In this document: one piece after another, positions 7,002-13,948 of the stretch
Layout of the letters: the number at the start of each line of letters is the position of its first letter
How positions within the stretch are numbered: position 1 is the stretch's first letter
Assembly (NCBI GenBank): GCA_035541895.1
Contig: DATKMK010000069.1
Coordinates: 1-15,028 of the forward strand
From: DATKMK01 sp035541895
Lineage (GTDB): Bacteria > Desulfobacterota > Binatia > HRBIN30 > JACQVA1
Direction of reading: 5' to 3'
DNA: 15,028 bases
Position numbers and translations under genes: made by a program
The notes under the pieces: generated by a model
Seen by the model: only the letters and a program-made list of their open reading frames with translations
Told to the model about the DNA's origin: nothing
The model's database searches: none

Positions 7002-7031
7002 GGCTTCAAATTATCATGACCATTTGAAGCC
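7002..7031. promoter_or_regulatory. Perfect 10+10 bp palindrome, possible operator
   Basis: GGCTTCAAAT (7002-7011) and ATTTGAAGCC (7022-7031) are exact inverted repeats around a 10-nt AT-rich spacer. The site ends 1 nt before the ATG of the ATPase remnant, and on the minus strand it contains CATGATAAT, a plausible -10-like element. This fits an operator overlapping the promoter of the decayed gene. It could alternatively be a transcript hairpin, but there is no T run after it. Confidence 0.45.
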
Positions 7032-7118
7032 GCAAAATGCTGGCTATGATTCGCGCACGCGGGGGAAGGGAGCACTGAGGCGACAATCGCCCCTTGATTT
7101 GTTGAGCCGACGTGTTGG

Positions 7119-7634
7119 TCAGCGCTGGCGATGCGGCGTGACGATCTGCGGGCCGTACCAATAACCCCACCAGGGATCGAGCGGGTACGGGTACACGACT
7201 CGCACCTCGCGTTCCGGCCAGAGATAGACTCGGTCGGCGTCGACGCGCGGGAAACGATATTCGAAATCGCCGATCTTTCCGGTCACTACTTCGCGCATGG
7301 TACCGATCACGGTCACCTCGCGATCTCTTGCATACACTGCCGGGTCGAGGAATCCTGGCGCGCACGCGATGAAGCGCCCGGGGCTGTCGTCGCTCGGTAG
7401 CGGACGAGCGGCGGCGTCCAACGGCTTGCTGACGACCTCGAAGCAGGTGTCCAGCTCGTGATTTTCGACACGCGCAATCGGCCCGCCCCAGCGCACGCGT
7501 GCGCCCGCAAGTTCCCGCTGCTGCGCATCCGCGACGGTAACCTCGGTAAACGGCCCACCCCGCAATGCCACCGGCGGCTTCACACAGCCGGCAAAGATAC
7601 CAACGAGCAGAACTGCGGCTCGTTTCCAACACAT
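7119..7634 (-). CDS. slp: Slp-family outer membrane lipoprotein
   Basis: A 171-residue lipoprotein of the Slp family (named for the starvation-inducible E. coli Slp), expected in the outer membrane. The ATG at 7634 gives a compact signal peptide (MCWKRAAVLLVGIFAG) followed by the lipidated Cys17; an ATG 11 codons upstream would put extra residues before it. Family features include GARVRWGG (44-51), the VENHELDTCFEVVSKPLD stretch (56-73), GRFIACAPGFLDPAVYA (86-102), REVTVIGT (105-112) and KIGDFEYRFPRV then YLWP (120-140). The tail is aromatic (YPYPLDPWWGYWYGP). The position before Ala-Gly-Cys in the lipobox is Phe instead of Leu, which is tolerated but atypical. A small GGCGA/TCGCC hairpin (7079-7091) lies downstream and could be a weak terminator. 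The gene appears monocistronic, and its biological role is unknown. Confidence 0.87.
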   Translation of the reverse strand: MCWKRAAVLLVGIFAGCVKPPVALRGGPFTEVTVADAQQRELAGARVRWGGPIARVENHELDTCFEVVSKPLDAAARPLPSDDSPGRFIACAPGFLDPAVYARDREVTVIGTMREVVTGKIGDFEYRFPRVDADRVYLWPEREVRVVYPYPLDPWWGYWYGPQIVTPHRQR

Positions 7635-7652
7635 CGAGCTTAGTCCGAGTCC

Positions 7653-7694
7653 CGAGTCACCACTCACGAGTCACCACTCACGACTCACCAATTC
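7653..7694. repeat. Short tandem repeat tract (14-bp unit)
   Basis: CGAGTCACCACTCA occurs twice in direct succession (7653-7666, 7667-7680), followed by a degenerate copy from 7681 (CGACTCACCAATTCA). Fragments of the same ACTCAC wording continue to about 7726, just before the recR stop. It lies in the spacer between slp and recR and codes for nothing recognisable. Confidence 0.7.
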
Positions 7695-7721
7695 ACGCCT
7701 CCCCACTCACTACTCACCCCC

Positions 7722-8321
7722 TCACATCTCCCGGCGACCTTCGAGTGCCTTGCCCAGCGTCATGGTGTCGGCGTACTCGACGTCGGCGCCCATCGGCAGT
7801 CCGTGCGCGATTCGCGTGACCCGGACGCCGAGCGGCTTGATCAGCCTCGCGATGTACATCGCGGTCGCTTCACCCTCGAGCGTCGGGTTGGTGGCCAGGA
7901 TCACTTCGCGAACCACGCCGTCCTGCAAGCGGTGCAACAGCTCCTTGATGCGCAAGTGTTCGGGGCCGACCCCGTCGAGCGGTGCGAGCGAGCCGTGCAG
8001 CACATGATAGCGTCCCCGAAATTGCCCCGAGCCGTCGACCGCAATCACGTCGGCTGGCCCTTCGACCACGCAGATCGATTCGCTGGTGCGGGCGGGATCG
8101 CTGCACATCGCGCATGGGTCTTGGGCGGTGAACGCGAAGCATACCGAACACAGTCGCATCTCGGCACGCAACGTCGTCAACGCTGCGGCCAGTGCGTCGA
8201 CCGCGTCGCGGTCGGTGCGAAGCAGATGGAATGCAAGTCGGGTGGCGGTTTTCTCGCCGATACCCGGCAGCTTGACCAATTCTTGGATGACCCGCGCTAG
8301 CGGCGCCGGAAACGTTGCCAT
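7722..8321 (-). CDS. recR: Recombination mediator protein RecR
   Basis: A 199-residue RecR, which works with RecF/RecO to load RecA on gapped DNA. The family length matches. The N-terminal helix-hairpin-helix is LPGIGEKTATRLAFHLL (18-34), the zinc finger cysteines are C58, C61, C70 and C73 (CSVC and CAMC), the Toprim domain begins at ICVVEGPADVIAVD (83-96), and the C-terminal segment carries GLPMGADVEYADTMTLGKAL (174-193). It is the last gene of the dnaX-ybaB-recR cluster and starts 31 nt after ybaB ends, without a clear Shine-Dalgarno sequence. Translation may depend on coupling within the shared transcript. The tandem-repeat tract follows its stop codon. Confidence 0.97.
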   Translation of the reverse strand: MATFPAPLARVIQELVKLPGIGEKTATRLAFHLLRTDRDAVDALAAALTTLRAEMRLCSVCFAFTAQDPCAMCSDPARTSESICVVEGPADVIAVDGSGQFRGRYHVLHGSLAPLDGVGPEHLRIKELLHRLQDGVVREVILATNPTLEGEATAMYIARLIKPLGVRVTRIAHGLPMGADVEYADTMTLGKALEGRREM

Positions 8322-8352
8322 GACGGTGTGCGATTCGAATGAGGCGGGATCT

Positions 8353-8676
8353 TCACGACAGGCCGGGAATCTTCAGACCGCCGGTGATCTTACTCATTTC
8401 ATCAGCCATCATCTTCTGCGCCGAACGGATCGCCTGATTGACGGCGGCAATCACGAGATCTTGCAGCATCTCCACGTCGCCTCCCTCCGCCACCTGCTTG
8501 TCGATGCGCAAATTCACCACTTCCAGTCGACCGTTGACGGTGGCGACCACCATGCCACCGCCCGCGCTCCCGTCCACGGTTCGGTTGCCGGCCTCGTTCT
8601 GAATTTGCGCGAGCCGCTCCTGGAGCTGCTGCGCTTGCTTCATGATGTTGCCGAATCCGCCGGCGTCTTTGCTCAT
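8353..8676 (-). CDS. ybaB: YbaB/EbfC family nucleoid-associated protein
   Basis: A 107-residue small dimeric DNA-binding protein of the YbaB/EbfC family, thought to shape the nucleoid. The usual family pattern is visible: FGNIMKQAQQLQERLAQIQ near the N-terminus, a GGGMVVATVNGRLEVVNLRID core and an LVIAAVNQAI...KMMADEMSKITGG helix. The ATG at 8676 is chosen because it gives the family N-terminus. A GAGGAG sequence 10 nt upstream, plus GAGGTG closer in, can serve as a ribosome binding site. It starts 14 nt after dnaX and 31 nt before recR, the classic gene order, so co-transcription is very likely. Confidence 0.95.
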   Translation of the reverse strand: MSKDAGGFGNIMKQAQQLQERLAQIQNEAGNRTVDGSAGGGMVVATVNGRLEVVNLRIDKQVAEGGDVEMLQDLVIAAVNQAIRSAQKMMADEMSKITGGLKIPGLS

Positions 8677-8690
8677 TGCACCTCGGCTCC

Positions 8691-10379
8691 TCACTCGCTG
8701 CGATCGGGTCGCGCGCGCGTCTTCACTTCGTGCAACTCGCCGCCGAGAATGTCGACCGCGGCTCGCACCACTGGATGCGCCATTACGTTTGCGGCTTGCT
8801 GCGCACGCGAGGGCTTCTCGCTGTTCTCGACTGGTTCCGGCGTCGCCGCCGCTCGTGCCGCGACGTTCAGCCGCACCGGCCGATCGATGAATCGCGACAG
8901 TAGGTCTTCGAGCGTTTTCAAATGGTCGCGATGGACGAGATAGTCGTAGTAGTACCCCTCGGGCGCGGACAGACTGAGCGCACCGTTTTCGAACCGCACA
9001 ACTTGCGAATGTTCGAGATAGGTCACCATGGTGACCTTTTCCTTGCGAACGAATTCGATGAACTCCGGCCACACCAACTCGCCGGGTGTCCCGGCGGATT
9101 GCGCCGGCGGCGACGCCGTCGCCGTGCTGGTTGGAGGGCGCGAGATTGAGGTCCCGCCCGCTGCTCCGGCGCTCGGCGCCGGCGGTGCGCCTCGCGGCGG
9201 CGCGCTCGGCGTGGCGACACGGCCGTCGCCGCGCAGCCGCGCGTCGAGATCCTCGATGCGCTGGAGCACCTGGTCGACCGGCAGCATCGGCGCCAAAGTC
9301 GCCAGTTTGATCAACGTCATTTCGAGCACGATCTTCGGATACGGGCTGTGTGCGATCTCTTCATCGGCGGCGAGCATGATCCGAAAGGCGCGGTCGAGAT
9401 CGTCGGCGCTCATCGCGGCGGCCTGTCGCAGAACCTCGGCGCGCTCCTCATCCGGAAGATCGGCGAGCAAATCGGACACGTTCGGCAGCACCTTCGAAAC
9501 CGCCAGATTGCGCAAGTGTTCGAGCAGATCGCGCGCGAAACGTCGCAGGTCGTACCCGAACCGGTGAATCTCCGCGATCCGTTCGAGTGCGGGCACCGGC
9601 TCACGCCGGACGATGGCATCACCGACGGCGAACAGCAGCCGCCGATCGGCGATGCCGAGCGCGCTCACGACCTCATCGTCCGTGAGCTGCTCGGCGTTGA
9701 ACGCGATGACTTGGTCAAGCAGCGAGAGCGCGTCGCGCACGCTGCCGTCGCCTTCGCGGGCGATCAGGTAGAGCGCGGCTTCGCTGATCCTCACCCCTTC
9801 GGCTGCAGTGATCTTGCCGAGCTGTTCCACCACCAAGCGCAACGGCACGCGCTTGAAGTCGTAGCGCTGGCAACGCGAGTGCACCGTTGCCGGCAGCTTG
9901 TGTGGATCGGTGGTAGCGAAGATGAATTTGACGTGCTCCGGCGGCTCTTCGAGCGTCTTCAGCAGCGCGTTGAAAGCGCTGTTGGAGAGCATGTGAACCT
10001 CGTCGATGATGTAGATCTTGAACCGGCTCTTGGCGGCGCGGTAGCGCACGTTTTCGATGATCTGTCGTACGTCGTCGACGCCGGTGTTGGACGCTCCGTC
10101 GATTTCGAGCACGTCGACCGCATTGCCGGCGGTGATCTCGATGCAATTGCTGCACTGATTGCACGGCTCCGGTGTCGGCCCCTGCTCGCAATTGAGCGCC
10201 TTAGCCAGGATGCGCGCGGCCGTGGTCTTGCCGACGCCGCGGACGCCGGTAAACAGAAACGCGTGCGCGACGCGATTGGCGCGAATCGCGTTGCTCAACG
10301 TGCGGGTGACGTGCTCCTGACCGACCAAATCCGCGAATCGTTGCGGGCGATACTTACGGGCGAGAACCAAATACGACAT
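8691..10379 (-). CDS. dnaX: DNA polymerase III subunit gamma/tau
   Basis: The 562-residue clamp-loader ATPase subunit. The N-terminus MSYLVLARKYRPQRF is typical and fixes the start. Walker A is GVRGVGKT (45-52), the zinc module cysteines are C64, C73, C76 and C79, Walker B is IIDEVH (124-129), the SRC motif with the arginine finger is at 168-170 and sensor 2 is GSVRDALSLLDQ (212-223). Domain III runs to about 375, followed by a Pro/Ala/Ser/Thr-rich linker (about 388-432) and a tau-type C-terminal domain (about 433-550). No A-rich slippery sequence for programmed frameshifting is apparent, so separate gamma production is not supported. No Shine-Dalgarno sequence is visible before the ATG. The start lies only about 32 bp downstream of the SRP RNA gene, so transcription may read through from ffs. 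An 18-bp palindrome at 9020-9037 lies inside the gene. Confidence 0.97.
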   Translation of the reverse strand: MSYLVLARKYRPQRFADLVGQEHVTRTLSNAIRANRVAHAFLFTGVRGVGKTTAARILAKALNCEQGPTPEPCNQCSNCIEITAGNAVDVLEIDGASNTGVDDVRQIIENVRYRAAKSRFKIYIIDEVHMLSNSAFNALLKTLEEPPEHVKFIFATTDPHKLPATVHSRCQRYDFKRVPLRLVVEQLGKITAAEGVRISEAALYLIAREGDGSVRDALSLLDQVIAFNAEQLTDDEVVSALGIADRRLLFAVGDAIVRREPVPALERIAEIHRFGYDLRRFARDLLEHLRNLAVSKVLPNVSDLLADLPDEERAEVLRQAAAMSADDLDRAFRIMLAADEEIAHSPYPKIVLEMTLIKLATLAPMLPVDQVLQRIEDLDARLRGDGRVATPSAPPRGAPPAPSAGAAGGTSISRPPTSTATASPPAQSAGTPGELVWPEFIEFVRKEKVTMVTYLEHSQVVRFENGALSLSAPEGYYYDYLVHRDHLKTLEDLLSRFIDRPVRLNVAARAAATPEPVENSEKPSRAQQAANVMAHPVVRAAVDILGGELHEVKTRARPDRSE

Positions 10380-10411
10380 GACGCACGGCGCGGCAGGCTA
10401 CGGCGGCCACC

Positions 10412-10520
10412 AGTGATAGCTAGGCTTCCCCGCGGCACAGAGAGAATGTCGGTACCGTTGCTTCCTTCCGGACCTGGCGGGGTTCGCGACGCTCTCTTGC
10501 GCGGGACCTAGCTATCACGG
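10412..10520 (-). ncRNA. ffs: Bacterial small signal recognition particle RNA (4.5S)
   Basis: The RNA scaffold for Ffh in co-translational targeting of membrane proteins. On the minus strand, the highly conserved apical segment CCAGGTCCGGAAGGAAGCAA, containing the GGAA tetraloop and the asymmetric internal loop bound by Ffh, is centred near 10465. The molecule is closed by a long terminal stem: CCTAGCTATCAC (10507-10518) and its complement GTGATAGCTAGG (10413-10424) pair perfectly. GGCCGCC-type pairing may extend it to about 10402-10529, so the exact ends are uncertain by about 10 nt. No Alu domain is visible, as expected for the short form. It lies between tRNA-Ser and dnaX, all on the same strand. 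Confidence 0.93.
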
Positions 10521-10539
10521 CTGGCCGCCGTTCCGCTCC

Positions 10540-10569
10540 TTCGTACTCCGCCGCCCGCATCCAAGGCAA
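10540..10569 (-). promoter_or_regulatory. Predicted promoter of the SRP RNA gene
   Basis: On the minus strand, TTGCCT (10564-10569) and TACGAA (10540-10545) are separated by 18 nt. Initiation about 7 nt downstream would fall close to 10530, matching the 5' side of the extended SRP RNA stem. The agreement with the RNA end supports the call; the -10 hexamer is a modest match. Read-through from the upstream tRNA-Ser is an alternative. Confidence 0.4.
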
Positions 10570-10594
10570 CCCCCGGCGGGCAGCCGGAAAAGCA

Positions 10595-10681
<87 letters not shown>

Positions 10682-10836
10682 GAATCGCTCATGGCCACCT
10701 ACTTTTCGCGCATTTCACCGGTGACCGCAACTCGGCTCGAAGAAGTACGCCGCTCCACACGCGGCGCCCTCGTGAATTCGGCGCGTAGAACCGACCAAGC
10801 GCCCGTCCCACAACGAGCGCAGAGGCGAGCGGAAAT

Positions 10837-10879
10837 GCGGCGGAGACGCGGGATCACGAACTCCCACGGTCTCCGCCGC
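10837..10879 (-). terminator. Strong hairpin after the beta-helix gene, likely terminator
   Basis: GCGGCGGAGAC (10837-10847) and GTCTCCGCCGC (10869-10879) are perfect 11-bp inverted repeats. Between them is a nested GGGA/TCCC stem. The hairpin begins 16 bp beyond the stop codon of the beta-helix gene. On the minus strand it is followed by only a weak ATTT stretch, so it may be a hairpin-type or processing terminator and not a classic T-tailed one. Confidence 0.55.
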
Positions 10880-10894
10880 GGTCTTCGTCGGGCT

Positions 10895-12745
10895 TTACGG
10901 CGCTTCGTAAGCGCCGATGTCGACGTGCGACCCGCTCAGGCGCGGTTGGCCCCGTTGGTCGAGAGTCAGGTTGTGGGGCGGGCCGGTAACCGTGTCGTCA
11001 CCCGCGTCGATTGCCGGGCTGGCGGCAGAGCACGACTTCACCGGCACCTTCGCACCGGAGCATAGAGCCATGGTCGCAGTCGGACCACCGTAGAATCCGA
11101 GCGGAGCCAACAGAGGATTCGTATTGGGGAGATCGGTGCCACCGAAACCCGCGCACGTGTCGTCGGAAAGGTTGTGGCCGTTTGACGTGAACGTTCCACC
11201 GCCTTGGCAATTGAGTGAGGTCCCTCCGTTGGCGGCGATGATCGTACCGGTCATCGCGGTGCTGCTTCCCACTTCGACGTAGATACCTCCACCAGAACCG
11301 AAGAGAGCAGGGCCGTCGACGGCAACGTTCCCGTCGATCGTGCAATTCGTCACAATGGCCGCCCCCGGGCTGTTGGTGACATACACACCACCACCGAGCC
11401 CGCCGTTGGTCGCGGTGTTTTTCGCGATCGTCGAGTTGTTCAAGGTCGCGGTGCCGAAACTTGTGAAGACGCCTCCGCCCTTCCCCGAGAACGTAGGTCC
11501 GGCGGCGGTCGCCGTGTTCTTGCTGACGGTGCAGTTGCTCACCGTCAGGGTGCCACCCAGGTTGGCCACGCCACCGCCCCAACCTGAGCCGAAATCGGTG
11601 CCGCCCACAAAGTTGCTGTCGACGGTCGAATCAGTGATCACCGCGATGCCGCCGTTTTCGATCCCCCCGCCGGTGCCACCAACGTCTCCCGAGTTGGCCG
11701 AGCCCGCGGTCGCCTTGTTGGCCGTGATGCGGCTGTTCCGCACTGTCAGACCGCCGCTACTGTTCGAGATGCCGCCACCACTTCCACCGACTCCGCCAAC
11801 CGCACCAGTGCTCCCCGCCGCCGTGTTCCCCTGAACGAGGCAACTGTCGACGGTGAGCGTCCCCTCGTTTTCGATACCTCCTCCGAAGCCACCGACCGTC
11901 GCGGAGTTCTTCGCGACCGTGCAGTTGGTGAGTGTTGCGGTACCGTCGCTATAGATTGCGCCTCCGTACCCAGAGAAACCGCCCGTGCTGTCGCCGAGGG
12001 CCTTATTGCTCTGAAAACTGGAATTGGCAATGTCCGCTGTTCCATCGTTGTAAATTGCGCCGCCCGCTCCGGCCTCGGTCGCGGAGTTACCGGTCAGCAC
12101 GCTATTGGCGATCTGCAGCGTTCCCTCGTTCGCAATTGCGCCGCCAAAGCCGCCGGCCAGTGCGACATTGCCAGTCAACGCGCAATTGGTCACGGTGAGT
12201 GTCGCGGCCGTTTCGTTGTAAATCCCGCCACCACTGCCACCTGTGCCGACAATGTTTTTTGTCAGCGCACAGTTGCTGACGGAGAGGGTCGCGTTATTGT
12301 AGATGCCACCCCCGTTGTCGGTGTCATTGAAGCCGTTCTGGATAGTCAAGCCAGATATGGCGACCGTACCGCTGTCGACCTCGAAGACTCGCGTCGCTTT
12401 CACGCCGTCGATCGCGAGCCAGGTCTGTCCGGGACCGACGATGGAAACGTCGCTGTTGATCACCAGCGGCGTTTTGCTGGTCAGCTTGATCACCGACAAG
12501 TTCGGCACGGCAAACTTGATTGTGTCGGCCCCGCTCCCGGCAACGCAGCCACCGCTGGTCGCGTTGTTGTTGGCGGCGGCGATGGCGTCGCGCAGCGTAC
12601 ACTGCGACCCTCCAGTGCTGTCAGCCGTGCTGTTCACCGTGATGGTAGCGGCCGACGCCGCCATAGGCGCCAGCAGCAACGTGCCGAGCACCGCGATCAC
12701 GGCGCGGTGTTTCTGCAAAACTCGATCTGCGATTGTCTCATCCAT
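10895..12745 (-). CDS. Secreted right-handed beta-helix protein (CSLREA / choice-of-anchor Q type)
   Basis: A 616-residue exported, low-complexity repeat protein. Residues 1-32 are a signal peptide ending in MAASA. The CSLREA-type motif follows as CTLRDAIAAAN (49-59). From residue 145 about twelve imperfect repeats occur, each beginning GGGIYN or a variant (GGAIAN, GGGVFT, GGGVYV) and continuing with a Thr/Val/Ser-rich strand and an N-C/S-hydrophobic-x-x-N turn. This is the pattern of a right-handed parallel beta-helix like polymorphic outer membrane proteins. The C-terminus (SPAIDAG, DQRGQPR, HVDIGAYEAP) is the choice-of-anchor Q motif. There is no autotransporter barrel, so the anchoring route is unknown. 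A GGAGGG ribosome binding site lies 5 nt before the ATG. The role is probably extracellular or cell-surface (adhesion or structure), but this is inference. Confidence 0.9.
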   Translation of the reverse strand: MDETIADRVLQKHRAVIAVLGTLLLAPMAASAATITVNSTADSTGGSQCTLRDAIAAANNNATSGGCVAGSGADTIKFAVPNLSVIKLTSKTPLVINSDVSIVGPGQTWLAIDGVKATRVFEVDSGTVAISGLTIQNGFNDTDNGGGIYNNATLSVSNCALTKNIVGTGGSGGGIYNETAATLTVTNCALTGNVALAGGFGGAIANEGTLQIANSVLTGNSATEAGAGGAIYNDGTADIANSSFQSNKALGDSTGGFSGYGGAIYSDGTATLTNCTVAKNSATVGGFGGGIENEGTLTVDSCLVQGNTAAGSTGAVGGVGGSGGGISNSSGGLTVRNSRITANKATAGSANSGDVGGTGGGIENGGIAVITDSTVDSNFVGGTDFGSGWGGGVANLGGTLTVSNCTVSKNTATAAGPTFSGKGGGVFTSFGTATLNNSTIAKNTATNGGLGGGVYVTNSPGAAIVTNCTIDGNVAVDGPALFGSGGGIYVEVGSSTAMTGTIIAANGGTSLNCQGGGTFTSNGHNLSDDTCAGFGGTDLPNTNPLLAPLGFYGGPTATMALCSGAKVPVKSCSAASPAIDAGDDTVTGPPHNLTLDQRGQPRLSGSHVDIGAYEAP

Positions 12746-13168
12746 CGTATCCCTCCATACTCCGTTCTTGTAAATCGCTCACTGCTTCCACACCTCGCGC
12801 GGCACCGCAATTGAGAGTCCGGTAGCCCAACGCGGTGGTCAACAACCATGACAAAAGCCATCGCCACAAGAGAAATGTTTGGAAGCGCACGAAAATCCGT
12901 AAATCTACTGACTGTTCTTTTGACGCCCGAACAAGTTGGATCACGGCGTCCCTCCGTCTCCGTTCCCTGGGTCGTTCATGGTCTCCGCACTTCCGCACTG
13001 TTCGTGCCACGGCCAAGCGCGATCACTGGCCCACAGGACGCATTTGAAGCGTCCAAATTTGCGAACAGCACCAATCTCCCACTGTCTCTTCAATTGGACA
13101 CCGGGCCGCTCGATCGCAGCTCGCCACTACGAGCCGCAATAGCCGTCAGTGGAGGGAGTTCAACAGAG
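12746..13168. other. 423-bp non-coding spacer between aat and beta-helix gene
   Basis: I see no convincing gene here; the open frames on both strands have no family character. The sequence is less GC-rich than the neighbouring genes. It should hold the promoter and leader of the beta-helix gene. TTGACC followed 17 nt later by GACTCT on the minus strand (near 12810-12840) is a weak candidate. A small hairpin, GGACGC/GCGTCC (13036-13041 with 13049-13054), may end the aat transcript, but it lacks a T run. Confidence 0.5.
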
Positions 13169-13912
13169 CTACTCGAACAGTCGCAGCCCACGCGCGCGCG
13201 TACGCTCGAGTTTCTCCAAGAACGCATCGCGAGTGACCGTCCGCGCACCGAGCCGCGCGAGGTGGGGCGTCAGCACCTGGATGTCGAGCCAATCGAGCCC
13301 GCGCGATTGCAGATGGTCGATGAGGTACAACAGCGCCAACTTCGAGGCGTTGGGCTCGCGGTAGAACATGCTCTCGGCCGCGAACGCGCCGTCCACGTCG
13401 ACGCCGTACACGCCGCCGACGAGCCGCTCGCCCTGCCAGGCTTCGACGCTGTGCGCGTAGCCGAGCCGATGGAAGCGGACGTACGCGGAGATCACCGCCG
13501 GCGTGATCCACGTCCCCTCCTGCCCCGGTCGGCGGCTCGTCGCACAGGCGCGAATCACGTCGACGAAGGCCGCGTCGATGGTGAAGCGGAGGGTCGTTGA
13601 CCGGCGCGCACGCGCCAGACTGCGCGGAATGTGCAACTCGGAGAACTGAAGAAGGCCCCGCTCGGCCGGACAGAACCACAGCAACGGCAGTCCCTCCACC
13701 GGCCACGGAAAAATGCCCTGGCGATAGGCCAACAGCAGCGACTCGGGATGCAGATCACCGCCCGCCGCAACGATGCCCTCGGCATTGGCGGAGCGAGGAT
13801 CGGGAAACGCAACTACCGGCACGCCCGCACATTGGAAGGGTTTGCTCCGGCATTCAAGCCGGAGTTCACCGCTCGCAGATCCGAGGATGACTTTGGCGCT
13901 GTCCCACATCAT
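13169..13912 (-). CDS. aat: Leucyl/phenylalanyl-tRNA--protein transferase
   Basis: A 247-residue transferase that adds Leu or Phe from aminoacyl-tRNA to N-terminal Arg or Lys of proteins, marking them for ClpS/ClpAP degradation in the N-degron pathway. Motifs in order are VAFPDPR (34-40), GIVAAGGDL (46-54), AYRQGIFPW (62-70), LWFCPAERG (78-86), GTWIT (133-137), GYAHSVEAW (151-159), GGVYGV (166-171) and AAESMFYREPNASKLAL (178-194). LDIQ (209-212) corresponds to the catalytic Asp and Gln of E. coli Aat, with Ile where Cys is common. Two adjacent ATG codons start the frame (13910-13912 and 13907-13909); neither has a clear Shine-Dalgarno sequence, and roughly the first 30 residues are unconserved. 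It is divergent from the P450 gene, with 36 bp between starts. Confidence 0.95.
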   Translation of the reverse strand: MMWDSAKVILGSASGELRLECRSKPFQCAGVPVVAFPDPRSANAEGIVAAGGDLHPESLLLAYRQGIFPWPVEGLPLLWFCPAERGLLQFSELHIPRSLARARRSTTLRFTIDAAFVDVIRACATSRRPGQEGTWITPAVISAYVRFHRLGYAHSVEAWQGERLVGGVYGVDVDGAFAAESMFYREPNASKLALLYLIDHLQSRGLDWLDIQVLTPHLARLGARTVTRDAFLEKLERTRARGLRLFE

Positions 13913-13948
13913 TGACGCCCGCGGCTCGCCGCGCTACGCAGCCCGGCC

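Noticed and set aside
7653..7726. Possible small CRISPR array
   Set aside because: The repeats are direct and contiguous, with no spacers, no repeat palindromicity of the usual kind and no cas genes.
8691..10379. Programmed frameshift in dnaX producing a gamma form
   Set aside because: I looked for an A-rich slippery heptamer with a downstream hairpin and found none; the frame runs through to a normal tau-type C-terminus.
9348..10511. 387-codon open frame on the plus strand crossing dnaX and the SRP RNA
   Set aside because: It is antisense to the conserved ATPase domain of dnaX and runs through a structural RNA gene, so it is a codon-bias shadow.
12738..13016. Possible 92-residue protein with one hydrophobic segment before the beta-helix gene
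   Set aside because: It overlaps the beta-helix start out of frame, is very Arg-rich, and has no ribosome binding site or family resemblance; more likely leader sequence.
12848..13600. 250-codon open frame on the plus strand
   Set aside because: Most of it is antisense to aat and the rest lies in the spacer; there is no recognisable domain or ribosome binding site.
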